This document shows, piece after piece, positions 47,700-59,345 of a stretch of DNA of 64,000 nt. The stretch spans positions 1 to 64,000 of the forward strand of contig ARYC01017728.1 of the NCBI GenBank assembly GCA_000711775.1. The letters are read 5' to 3'. The notes beneath the pieces were generated by a model, which saw only the letters and a program-made list of their open reading frames with translations, made no database searches and was not told the origin of the DNA. Position 1 is the first letter of the stretch. Each line of letters begins with the position of its first letter. The stretch is from Oxytricha trifallax. Taxonomy: Eukaryota; Ciliophora; Spirotrichea; Sporadotrichida; Oxytrichidae. The translations under genes were made by a program, and so were the position numbers.

Positions 47700-50600
47700 T
47701 CACTATTATTGCTTCGAGTCTATTATATTTTTCCACACAGATTCATTCTTGAAAGTTTGAATGGCATCCTTCTTAAATTGATATTTATTAACTAAGTCTC
47801 CTATTAACTTGCTCGGTACCATAGCCTTTGCTGATTTATCGCATTCTTGGCAGGTGTTTCCAACGAGACATTTCTTACAGCAAGTGTGGCCGCATGGCAC
47901 TAAAATTACTGGATCTGTAAGCAAAGCCATGCATGAATAGCATGACAAATTGTTCTCTGTTGATGACTATACAGAAATGTATTTTTAATTCATAATGTAT
48001 AAGAAAGTTGATTAAAATTATAAAGTTAATATGGGTTTAGACTTACCATAACATGATCTAGCTTGGACAGTAAAGAATTTATTTTCTCCTCTTTCAATGT
48101 TGCAATCTTAAGTCTAGTCTCAATCTCATCTAAGTCTCCGTACATCCTCCTGATATTATCTATTTGATTTTTGTAACCTGTGTTTTCTTTGAGGAGTTCG
48201 TTGATTTAAGTGTGACGCTTCTTTAATACTTCATCCTACATCTCTAGATCCTTCTCAAGTTGCCCAATCTTTTTCATTGCGTCTTCTAATCTAGAATAAA
48301 AATTCATAAAAATAGGAGTGAGATTAGAATAAGTGTGGTTCTGCTTCTTCTCACTTTCTTAAACATCTTTTTGTAGATCTTTCTTTTCTTGTCTTAGTTA
48401 AGATATCTCTGCCTCCATAGATCTCTTATCTTTAGTCATTTATTCCATTTTAACGTTTTATTCTGATTTTTAGTTTTACAAGGTCTTGAAACTTTACATT
48501 TCTTTATCAAGTTGAGCTTTGAGTAAAGCTAATTTATGATTTTTTCAAATACATTATAGAAATGAAATTATTTTAATCAAAATTTTTAATTCAAGCTAAA
48601 TCATCTGATCCAGAAGAAGATTTAGATTAATAACTAGATAGCTCTTGTTGTAAATCAGTGATTTTATTATTCAAGTTCGATACTTAAATCTTAAGTGAGC
48701 TATTTTCACCAGTCAAATTATCAATTTGAGTCTATGTATTTTTCTAAAACTCCCCTAAATCAGAATTCTAACTCTATATGTTATGAATATGAGACTCTAA
48801 ACTGCTAATTTTCTCTGTTAAAATTTAATTATCCTGGTCCTTAGCCTTCAGTTAAGCTCTTAATTGTTATAAATCTTGTTTTTAAGTGTTAATAGCAGTC
48901 AAATATTCCTACCTCTATTAATTGAGTTGAGTGTCCTTATCGCCTAAAGTATTTTCATTTTGCTTCAAAAGTAGCTAGTTTTGTAGTTCTTTCGCATTTA
49001 TAGTCTCCATTAGCTCTTAAATCTGCAAATCTCTTGATTTCTTATCATTCTATAAGTTTTCAATAACTCTCTGCAGACCAATCATGTCTTATTCCATGCC
49101 TAATAATCGCTTTTCTAGCATAATAATTTGATCTTTTTTGAACTGCAGATCTTTCTAGAGATCCCCAGCGCCACGTTTAAACAAATCTTTCTATTCGTTT
49201 AGTTCTAATTCAATCTTCTTGCACTCTTCAGTTTTGCGCTCTAGGTCTATTTCTAGAGAGGAGATTTTCTTGGCTTAGTCAAAGAGTTTTTACTTCAATT
49301 CATCCTGGGATGATTGACTGGTTTTAATGAGGACTGATGAGGATTCATGGGATGCTTTTAAGTCTTTTAATTGCTTTTCTAATTCTCTCTTCTACTGTCT
49401 TTCCCTCTCAATATCAATAATTAAATTGTTAATCAACCAATTCATAGTTAAATTACTCAATATTTTGTTATTTATTAATTGCATTGAAATAAAATCAGCT
49501 TCATATTCCTTGATGAGGTTTGTCTTAGATTTTAATTTATCCTATAACTCCACATTTTCCTTCCTTATCTCCTCGTTTTCACTCTTATGTTACCCTATTT
49601 GACTCTCTCTGTCTTGCAATTGCATCTATAACTTTTTAATATCTGCTTTCTGCTGCTCAACAAGCTTATCCAAATCTTTAATTTACAGTCGCATTTCTTC
49701 CTTTAGCTTCTCTTGTTCTTTCAATTCTTGATCAAAATTAGCATATTTTTCTTTCAATTCCTTGAGTTATGATTTCACTTGATTGCATTCATTCCCAAAT
49801 TAGAAATTATTAATCAATAACAATAAATATATATATCTTAGAGTTCCCAATATTCTCAATTTTCTAATTCTTAATTTCAATCTGTTGCTTGGCAGCTTCT
49901 AGTTAAGTCTTGACATTGGAGTAATCCTCCCTCATCTTATCGAATTTCTTCTTGTCCTTCAGCATACCCTCAATCTCCTTCTGCATCCCCTCCATCTTAC
50001 TACTCATCCCAACTATTTACTGCGCATATTCCTTGTTTTCCTGCTTGATTTGCTCATTAAGTTTCAGTAAATTAGTCTTCTCTGCTCTCTCGTTTATACA
50101 TAGAGTTGAGAGAGACTCGAAGTTACGCTGTAGTGCCTGCACTGTTTGGTTTCTATGCTCTAGTTCCTTACGTTGCTCCTCTATTATTCTACGCAATTCA
50201 TTCCCTAGGACACGGGGCTATAGAAGGAATCAGTGTAAGAACAGATAATTTATGGAATATAAATAATTCTTACATCTTTGATGTCAGGGAGGTTGTTCTC
50301 AGTGTCAAATAATTTCGAAGTTGCTGAGGATAGCTTATTTATACTGTCTACATCTTTGGAGAATTCACTTTGATTTATAGTATAGTCATTCATATTCTTC
50401 TGCTTCAATAAGTTACCAGTCACTATATAAAGCACATGTTAGAAACAATTATAAAAGTTTATTCTGCTTTTGATTGTAAAAATATGATGATGAAAAATAG
50501 ATAATTTATTAAAATGCTTACAATTATTCGAAGAAGTGGTTTTACTGTTTATATTTTACTGTTACATTCCATATACATTTGAACTCATAGATGCCATTTT

Positions 50601-50826
50601 GGGATTTGCCATTCATATTAATTATTATAGTATTATGTATTAAATTTATTTTGTAAATTAATATTGTCTGTTAACCAGCAGTGGATAAAATTCCAGTCCC
50701 TACTCCACTGAGTGACTAGCCTAAATTATTATTTGAATTTGATTGAGAAGACGAAATCACTCTCTATTCAGAGCTAAACCTTGAGTCTTTAACCAGGTCT
50801 CTTATTCCCTTGTTTGAACGGGCCAT
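47700..50826 (-). CDS. Long coiled-coil protein with C-terminal RING finger (putative E3 ubiquitin ligase)
   Basis: ATG at 50826 starts MARSNKGIRDLVKDSRFSS and a Ser/Asn-rich head (SSQSNSNNNLGQSLSG). From about 50430 to 48000 the minus strand is one Glu/Lys/Gln/Leu-rich heptad-type coiled coil, using many TAA/TAG Gln codons and a few short introns. The C-terminal exon (47948-47700) has SCYSCMALLTDPVILVPC, GHTCCKKCLVGNTCQEC, a C3HC4-type RING, then LVNKYQFKKDAIQTF. TGA at 47700-47702. The architecture (coiled coil plus terminal RING) resembles BRE1/RNF20-like and TRIM-like ligases; I do not assign an orthologue. Function is inferred as E2 binding and ubiquitin transfer. It converges on the VSR gene with about 130 bp between stops. 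Confidence 0.8.
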
Positions 50827-51169
50827 TTTATCAATAGATTAATTTATAAGGAAATTAAAAACAAATTTATGAAATAATTGAATATTTATTTAATTTTATA
50901 TTATATTTTATCAATAATATCAAAAACAATTTTAATTTCTATCTATATAGTTAAATTGAATATTTTTTATTGAAATAAATTTCTAAATTTTTAATATAAT
51001 TACTTTAATATAAACATATTTTATGTTAACTTACACTCAATTTAGAATATAATAAATTTGAAAATCATTGATTCTAAAATAAAAATATATATTTGCTTCA
51101 TTTGTATTATCAAAATTACTTAAAATATTTATTAATAATTGGACCACTATTGGATTTTGACTACTTTGA

Positions 51170-54100
51170 CATATCTTAGCTTTAATTAATAATAAATTAA
51201 AAAAATGCTTTTTATAGTTTCTGCATATTTACTGATATAGTAATTAATTTTCTCATTCTTTTCAAATCTATTTTTAAAATCATTTTTCATTTCAATAGTA
51301 GCTTGTGGTTAAGACTGTTGTTAATCTGATTAATTTTCTTTCGATTTCAAAACATTTTTTTCTTCATATCCTTATTTATTTGTAAAAGTTGAATTTTATT
51401 ATCTGATGCTGGTTTAAGTGAGCAATTCGTTTTCCTAATCATACTCTCTCACATTTCTCTTCCCAAGGCCAGAAAATTAAAATTTACCATAAAATATATA
51501 AAATTGTAATTCTACTTCGTCTTCTTGTGAATTCAAATCAAGTTCTGATTCACTTTAGATAGCATTAACATCATTTATTTAGCCTGAAATCTAAGATTCA
51601 CATTCGCTCGCTCCTACCTCCTAAATTATATCGTCAAACACTTCTTTTTATAAATCGTGCTCCAGCTCTTCTTAATCAATAAGCTCTCCTCTCATTTCAT
51701 AGCAAAACTACTATATTGATTGATATATTTTGTCCTTTTTCAAGTCATAGATAAACTTCTGATAGTGCTGCCTTAACTCTTAATATAATAAAAATTTATA
51801 TCTTTGCTTGAATTAGCTACTGTAATTTGTTTTCTCATCCAACCAGGTAACATTGCTTAGTTTTTACTGAGTCGGTATCTTTCATCAGCTAGAATAACCA
51901 CACCATAGTCATTTTTATGTCTTATAACTCTTCCTACGGCCTGGTTAATTGCTCTGTGAGTTTACTATAATAGAATAAAATCAAATTTACAAGGTGCTGC
52001 TTTAACATATTAAATTTGTGTTATACTCATACCAAGTTTTTCCACTTATAAAATTCGAATCAGTATCTCTAATTTTCTAGCTATTTTCTTTCATTTGGTT
52101 AAATCTATAGTCTAAGAAGTGCCATTTCATAAGTAACTTTGGATCAGAAATACAAGCAAATGGCATGCCAATGATTATTACACATCTCGCATCGTAGTCT
52201 GAAAAGTCATAGCCTTCACTGAAATTGCCTCTGCACACCCCAAATAAGACAGCACCATTTTTCTTGGATTACATGTCTAATTCCCTCATGTCCCTCAGGT
52301 AACTCTCAATAGTCTAGTTGTTCAATTCCTTGTTTTGTGAAATAAAAAGAATGTTAATACATATTTTGCTACTCTTAGTAAAAACTCTTAACTTTTAGGA
52401 TAGATGCCATGTACATTTTCTTAGTCCAGAGATCATAAGAGTATTTCATTTTTTCATAAGAACTGAAAAATACTAGGATACCTCCTTCAATTGTCAAACA
52501 TGCATCCCTGACAAGCTTTCCATAATTTTCATCGATAATTTAAAAAGCTTAATATCTTTATCGTATTTTAAGATTTAGTTCTCAGTAAATCATTATTGAA
52601 TGTCCATTTTTGTATTATATCTTTTTTATTTAAAAGAAATTTGAGTAATTTAAATAAAGATTTCATTTAGAATTTATATTAATTTATATATAAACAATAG
52701 CTGTCTCAATAATTTAAATGAATAAAGAACAAATGAGGATATATATATATATGATAACCATACTTTATATATTTATGCTTTTTTAATATATAAATTATTC
52801 ATTAAAACAACCATAGATTAATAATTATAAAGATTCAAGTTTTAATTGTTTTATGCTCTTTGGGTAAATCATACTTTGAAGATAGTTCTAAACCATTATC
52901 ACAGAAAGTTTAAATCTAATTTCTTATTCAAATATAATTTTTTTTATTATAAAATAAAATTTGTTTGTAAAATTGATCAACAATAATAATATTTATCAAA
53001 TTTGAGCTGTTATAATTTGGTCATTATGAGAAACATATGATTTCCATGCCTTTTTTTTGAAATTATAATTGATAAACAATTAATTGAATCCATTGACCCA
53101 TTCAGATTAACTTACATTAATCAAGTATGCATGACATTAATAATATATTCATTAAAATTAAGTTCAGTTTAGTATATATTAAATTATGATAAATATCACT
53201 GTTTAAGTAAGTAGTACAGTAAATTTAAAATGACTCATGAATTAACATAAAATTATACATTTATCAAATATTTTATTTAAATATATTATAAAATTATAGG
53301 GGGGGGGGAAGTTTCCTGCACCGGTTTATGATAAAAAAAAAATTTTAGGGAAGTTTCCTGCACTTTTTTAAATTTTTTAATTTTAATTTTTTTTTATTAA
53401 ATTAATCTGTATAACAACTATAAACCAACATCAGGACTAATTTCATTGTTATAATTATACTTCAATTTATTTATCAATATTCAATATCTCTCTTCACATT
53501 CCAAAAACTCTGACATTTTTCATTTGATATTTGTAGGTTCTGTCTCTTAAAAAGTAAATTGCTTTGCTTTAGTAATTCCAAATATTGCATCCAATTGTTA
53601 GTGTAATTCTTATTCAATTTATCTTGTTCTTACAATGCCTATATAATGCTAGACTAAACTTTCTTGAGCTACTTCAACGATGAACAATATGCTCTTAATA
53701 TTTAATGTGTCATAAAAATATTAAATTTGTTTATTTATGTAAAATTTATTAAATTTAACATAAAGAAAAAAACAATGCAGGAAACTTCCTCGAGTGCAGG
53801 AAACTTCCCCCCCCCCCCAAATTATATATAATTTCTGTAAATGGATTATACCTTATAATAATTTAATATTTAAGGGTAAACAATTGGTAGAATTTAGTTC
53901 TTCTATATCACATGCCCTCCTGTCATGATTTTTATTTATATAACTACATTTTATAAAGTATGAAAATAAAGAAATATTTTATATTTCTTCCAATAAAGAT
54001 TATATTCTTTTTGAAAGAATTATTTAAGATTTTATTATAAAATTTTTAAGAATCTTATCTAATAATCTACATTTGTTCATAAGAAATTAATATTTATAAA

Positions 54101-57100
54101 TATTATAAATTTTATCATATATAAAAGGCCACTAAACTAATACAATTAAATTTTCATTATACTTCAAATATTCAAATATTACTTGAATTTAACACAAAAA
54201 ATTAAAAAACACTCTCATTAATTTTTATAGATAATTATTGATATGATCTCGTTAATGCTTTTTTATGTAAAAAATAGTTGACATGTATTTAATTTAATTT
54301 CAAAATTTAAAATTTGTTTCATAATAGAATTGTTAATAAAACTTTCTCAAAGTCACTTCTACAAAGCCTGATTTCCAATAAATTTTGATTAATGAAAAAA
54401 TAATCATGTCTAATAATTTGTCAATAAAATTGACAAATTTTATTTAGCATTATTAATATTTTGTAATATTGTGCTGTTAGATCTAAAAAATAGTAAAATT
54501 TTATTTATATGTATAAAATGAAATTCTTTGTGCTTTATAATGCAGTGATATAAGAACATATGTTAAATTATTTATGTATTATGATTATTTTTGTATTTAT
54601 AGATATGTGTTTTAACATAAAATGACTTATATAATATGATTAATATAACTTAACTATATTTATGATGTAGTCAAATTTTACATCTAACTCATAAGAAACT
54701 GTACTTATTGGACTTAACGATCCTGATGTTAGAATAATCGAAAATGGATTCTTTCTTTGAATTTATATATAAATTGTAAGTTAAAAATTATTTATTTTGA
54801 ATCTGCTTGAAAGTGAAAGCAGCGTTAAAGCAATAAAATTATAATAAATAAGAATTTATATAGCAATAAAGATGCATTTCCTTGAAAATCATCTATAAAA
54901 AAACATTGAATTTTGAACATAAACTTATTATATATTGTTAATAAACTAAAAAAGGAAATTTTTAATTTAATATTAACTATATAATCTTGATTTCTATTAA
55001 ATTTAACATTTATTATATAGATTTTTTTAAAAATTGTTATAGTCAGTTGTTAAGTGCAAATCCTTGAAATGTTTTCTTTGAATGAGAATGTAATGGTCCG
55101 ATATAAATAAAAAATAGATTTATAATTAATAAATAAAAATATTACTTGAAACTCATCAATGCTTTTATATGCTTTCACTTAATCAAATGTGTTGGAAAAC
55201 TATAGAGAGTTACATATCACTCAAATTAAATTTATTTGATAATATCTATTTTTTTATATATTCACAATAAGTGTAGCAAATAAACAATTATAAATTTATC
55301 TGAATAATGGTAATTTAAGCCTATTTGCTTATTCGTAAAATTAGAATTTATTATTATTATTATTATTAAACGATTACTTCTTTAGATAAAATATAGACTA
55401 TATATAGAAATACAAGGAAAAAACTGTATTTTATGTTCCAACAATCCATAATTTGTAATTTGATTTATATTTCATAATATAAAAGTCACTTACGAAAGTT
55501 CTTTTGAGTTTTAACATACAGTCCAGAAAATGATCTAATGCTGTAGTATCAAACTTATTAAGTTAATTTTTTATGTTTAAAAATAATTATAAACTTCTTT
55601 TGATCTTTATTCTAATTATCAGATCTCTCACTGCCTTCATCTATTGTAATATTTTTTAGATAAAAAACTTTAATCCTTACCCATTACAAAATTTGTGATC
55701 TTTTTAAGAGATTTTATTGAAGAATTCATTTAATCATATGTTAAAATTTCATCTATTACGCTGATGTTAAGCACATACTTTCCTTGAAAAGTGATAAAAT
55801 ACAAAAATTTAATTAATTATTTTAAGTGTTTTTACTATTTTGAATATTGATTTAATGTTTCTCTTTTAAGTCAGTCTAAAATTTCATAAATTTGTCTATA
55901 ATCCCGATAAGTTTATGAATATTTTTTCAATAAATTATTATTATATTATTAATTAATAATATAATATAAGTTGTTTGACTGACTAAAAATCATGATTTTC
56001 AGGTTTTTCGGGACCATGACCAGTTTTTAAAAAAATAAAAATATATTAATTGTTTTTATCTTAGCTTAATTAACTGACTTAGCATATAGATCATTCAATT
56101 CTGTAAAATTAATTTAATTAAGCGATAAATAATTGAATAAATTATTCTATTATTTTTACTATAAAATAATCTGTGTAAGCTCGAATGATTTCTCCAGTCT
56201 CTAAGATAAAACTCTAGGCTTCTTAGCAAGATTGGGAAAAATTGTGTCCTTCATCTATCACTAGAATACAATTCTTAAGATTCTAAAATTAAATAGAAAA
56301 TAAAAAGATCGATATCTTTAAGGAGTTAAATTCTTAAATGAATCTATTTTTAAAATATGATTATTAATTTCAGTTGAATGTGTGCATATAAATATCCCTA
56401 AAATCTAGTCTTTTAAACATATGATGGTCAAGTATATAATTGTAAGGCATGAAAATAACATCACTATCTCGAGCTTAGTACAATGAAAAGTTTATTAAAT
56501 TTTTCTTGATAATAATTGATATTATTATTAATATTATTTGAATGAAGAGTAATATGGACATATTTCCTAATCCTCTCCGTTTTAACATAGATCCTCAATA
56601 TCAATATGATTTTAAGTATTTATTCGCACATGATCTTTTATTTTAATGTTCTTACCAAATTATTCGACCTTGATTCGGTCATTTGGCTTGAAATATTTGC
56701 ATCTATAATTTGAAGCTAACTACTTAGACTTATGACACTGTTTATTCAAATCAATTCCAGTGAACTCTTACTTCAAATCTGATCTAAGACAGTAATAATC
56801 TCTAGATGCGATAGTCACACTTTTAAAATACTGATAGGGAGACTTGCGAATCTCTTTTCTTACTTGACTCAATTAAGAATGAGTTCTACTGGTATAGATT
56901 AACTTCAACTTCTATTTTTAAGTGGATAAATTGGATTAATTATACTGATCTATAAAAGCTAAAGTTGAGCTCAAGAGACTGAGAGTTTTTCCAGTTCCTG
57001 TTGGCATCTCCAGAGCAGCATATTTATTGTTTTTTATTGCTTTAACAGCTAAGGTCATGTAAACTCTAAAAACATATTTCATATAAATATTTGAGTAAAA

Positions 57101-57480
57101 AGATTTTAGTTTACTCTTCTTGAACTTTATAAGGGATCTTTGGAAATTTTATTTCAATTCCTTCTACACTAAATGTATGTTAACAAAGATTATCAAACTC
57201 TCCGGAATCTTTAATTTATAAACTGAAAAATTATATAAAAAATCAATAGCCTATTCTTAAATATTTTATGATTCTTTTTCTGACTCAAATAAACTGGTTA
57301 ACTCTTTATTTTCTTGACTTTGAGGAGAGTTCAAGTTAGATTGATATGAACTCCTTTTTCTAGAGAAATCTCTTATGTTAATATGTTGCTTTAAATTATT
57401 GATTTTATCTTAAGTAGATACACTCTCATATACCAATTATAGACCTTTGTTTTTCTGATCCAATTAATTGGAGCTACGAA
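51170..57480 (-). CDS. RTEL-A: RTEL1/FANCJ-type iron-sulphur DNA helicase with an internal AT-rich insertion
   Basis: A Ser/Gln-rich head (57480-57250) precedes [18 protein letters not shown]. Walker A is [15 protein letters not shown] (about 57000), motif Ia is [18 protein letters not shown], and the four Fe-S cysteines occur in [22 protein letters not shown] and EICPYY. Then come [14 protein letters not shown] and Walker B as DEGH in [15 protein letters not shown] (about 56250). Next are [20 protein letters not shown] (54770-54690), [18 protein letters not shown] (52530), [19 protein letters not shown] and [19 protein letters not shown] (51930). These match RTEL1 in order and wording. An acidic Gln-rich tail runs to about 51170. 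Between the LTSGSLSP exon and the next motif lie about 2 kb of AT-rich DNA containing MITE copy 4; paralogue B has only about 270 bp there. Unwinds DNA structures at telomeres and in recombination in animals. Confidence 0.85.
52640..54650 (-). other. ~2-kb AT-rich insertion or giant intron inside RTEL-A
   Basis: Bounded by the exon ending VKFDYIINI (about 54660) and the exon before KLVRDACLT (about 52600). It has no coding look, is far richer in A/T than the exons, and contains a TATATATATATAT tract near 52740 and MITE copy 4 at 53299-53818. The paralogous gap in RTEL-B is about 270 bp. I could not identify terminal repeats for the whole insertion, so an expanded intron is as likely as an inserted element. 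Confidence 0.6.
53299..53818 (+). mobile_element. MITE copy 4 (longest, best preserved)
   Basis: Starts with a G10 run and GGAAGTTTCCTGCACC. Repeats GGGAAGTTTCCTGCAC 45 bp in. Ends with two GTGCAGGAAACTTCC-type repeats joined by CTCGAG and a C12 run. Exact 8-bp target duplication AAATTATA at 53291-53298 and 53819-53826. No ORF. Confidence 0.92.
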
Positions 57481-57932
57481 TGATTTAAATACTATTCATC
57501 TAATTTAATATTATAACTTATGATAAGTTTTATTTAATTTTATACTCAACATTTTCATTTATTACTCATGATGAATATAAGTAAATTGATAAAAATTTGA
57601 ATAAATATACAATTATTTTAATAATTTACTCTACATTTTTTAATGATTTAATAGATTTTTTAAAAAGTTAATTTATAACTTAAAAAGTATTCTGGTGAAT
57701 TTCAAATAAATTTAATAAAGAAATACTTAAAATATTTGTGTTAAATAATTTAATTTATTTATTTTCTGTTTAATATTATTAATATAAAATTTAAATCAAA
57801 ATAACAAATAATGATTGTTCAAAATTTAATAATTTCTTCAATTAAGCGGTAATATTCAAAATTGAATTAAATTATTTTTAAGTATTAAACTTTGCTTATT
57901 ATAAGTAAAATATGTTTTTAAAATAGCATAAA

Positions 57933-58932
57933 TCATTGATTATTTCTACATAGTTTAAATTTATCAAAGTGTTTGTTGTTGAAGTTGATTGGATTTTGCT
58001 TTTCATTTTCTAAATCATTCCCTCCAACATCATTCTAATAATTATACATTTTTTTAAATTTATAACGATTAAATTAATTGATAGTTTATGATTCTAATTA
58101 GTGATTTCATCTAATTTCTATCCCATTATAGAATCAACATGTTTATTTAGACTTTTCTAGTTTTATAACAAATTATTCCAATCTTCTGTTCTATAAAGAA
58201 CCTCCTCTTGTTGATTTTAAATTTAATTCATTTCTGTATCTAAAATTCTATTGTCTTGCTGAAAGAAAATCAAATCATGATTTTAAGTTTGATTATATTC
58301 ATGTTCAAAATTAAATTGGTGATCCTCCTCTCTTTCTAATCTCTTTCCTAAGAATGTATATAAAAATTTATAATTGTTTTAAATATAAAATTATCTGTAT
58401 TGGAATACTTCATTAAGTCTAATCTGAGTTACTCTTCCTTTCTTGCTTAATCAAAGTAATTCAAATTAAAAAGTTTTTGCTTATATCAAAATAAATTAGT
58501 GTAAATTTTCTAATTCAATTAAGGTTCATTCTTTTTAATTTAATTTTATTTCTTCTTTGAGCTCGAGATCAACAATCTAGAACTCTTTGTTTTGCTTTCT
58601 ATCTTTTCTTCTCTTCAATACTTACAAATTTAATCTTATTAATTTTTGCTCAAATGTTAAGCATCATTAGAATACTCAATCTCTAATTGAACATCTTTCT
58701 CATCGAACTTTTTATTCAACTTTATAATGGATTGTTCAATTGTTTGATGAGACTAGTCTCTAATTTTTTGACAAAATTGATGAATCGTCATGTGAAGGTC
58801 TTCTTTTTTCAACTTATTTATGAATTATTGATATAATGTAGTAAGATCTAAAATTATTGAAAATAAATAAGATTTATCATAATATTTAGATCTCTCTTAG
58901 AGTAAACATGTTTTATAGATTTATTCATCCAT
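57933..58932 (-). CDS. Gln/Asn-rich coiled-coil protein between the two helicases
   Basis: ATG at 58932 (MDEQIYKTC) and, after an intron, FINKLKKEDLHMTIHQFCQK, QTIEQSIIKLNKKFDEKDVQ and REEKIESKTKSSRLLIS. Later exons read EHEYNQTQNHDLIFFQQDNR, ILDTEMNQIQNQQEEVLYRT and ENEKQNPINFNNKHFDKF, ending at TGA 57933-57935. Charged helices predicted by composition; no domain recognised. Same orientation as both helicases. Confidence 0.6.
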
Positions 58933-59345
58933 TTTGATAGGTTATACTCATTTAATCACCAAATATAATTAAATACATAATAATAATAATAATATATAAA
59001 AACTTAGTATAAGTATTAACTATGCTTATACTAAAAACTAATATCTTACTTAATTTATTAAAAACTTCCTTAACTTTTTATTTCTTTCTTTCATTACTTG
59101 TATAACTTAAATTATTTAAATAAATTTGGCTTTTTATTTTGATAATGTATCTGGAAAATCAATTTTATTTGATTATTAATTAAAAATATTTTTAATAAAT
59201 TGCCCTTTTCTTATAAAGAAATTAGAATATTTTGAATTGAAATAAAATTTGTCTTAATAAAAGTCATAGTCTTTTTACTTCCATTAATTTCATTATTTAT
59301 ATAATAAAATTATTTTTCAAATATACTTTTTATAAACATTTTATG

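Noticed and set aside
50106-50312. Plus-strand open frames across 49.3-50.4 kb
   Set aside because: They are antisense to the coiled-coil part of the RING gene, whose frame is continuous and uses Gln TAA/TAG codons consistently.
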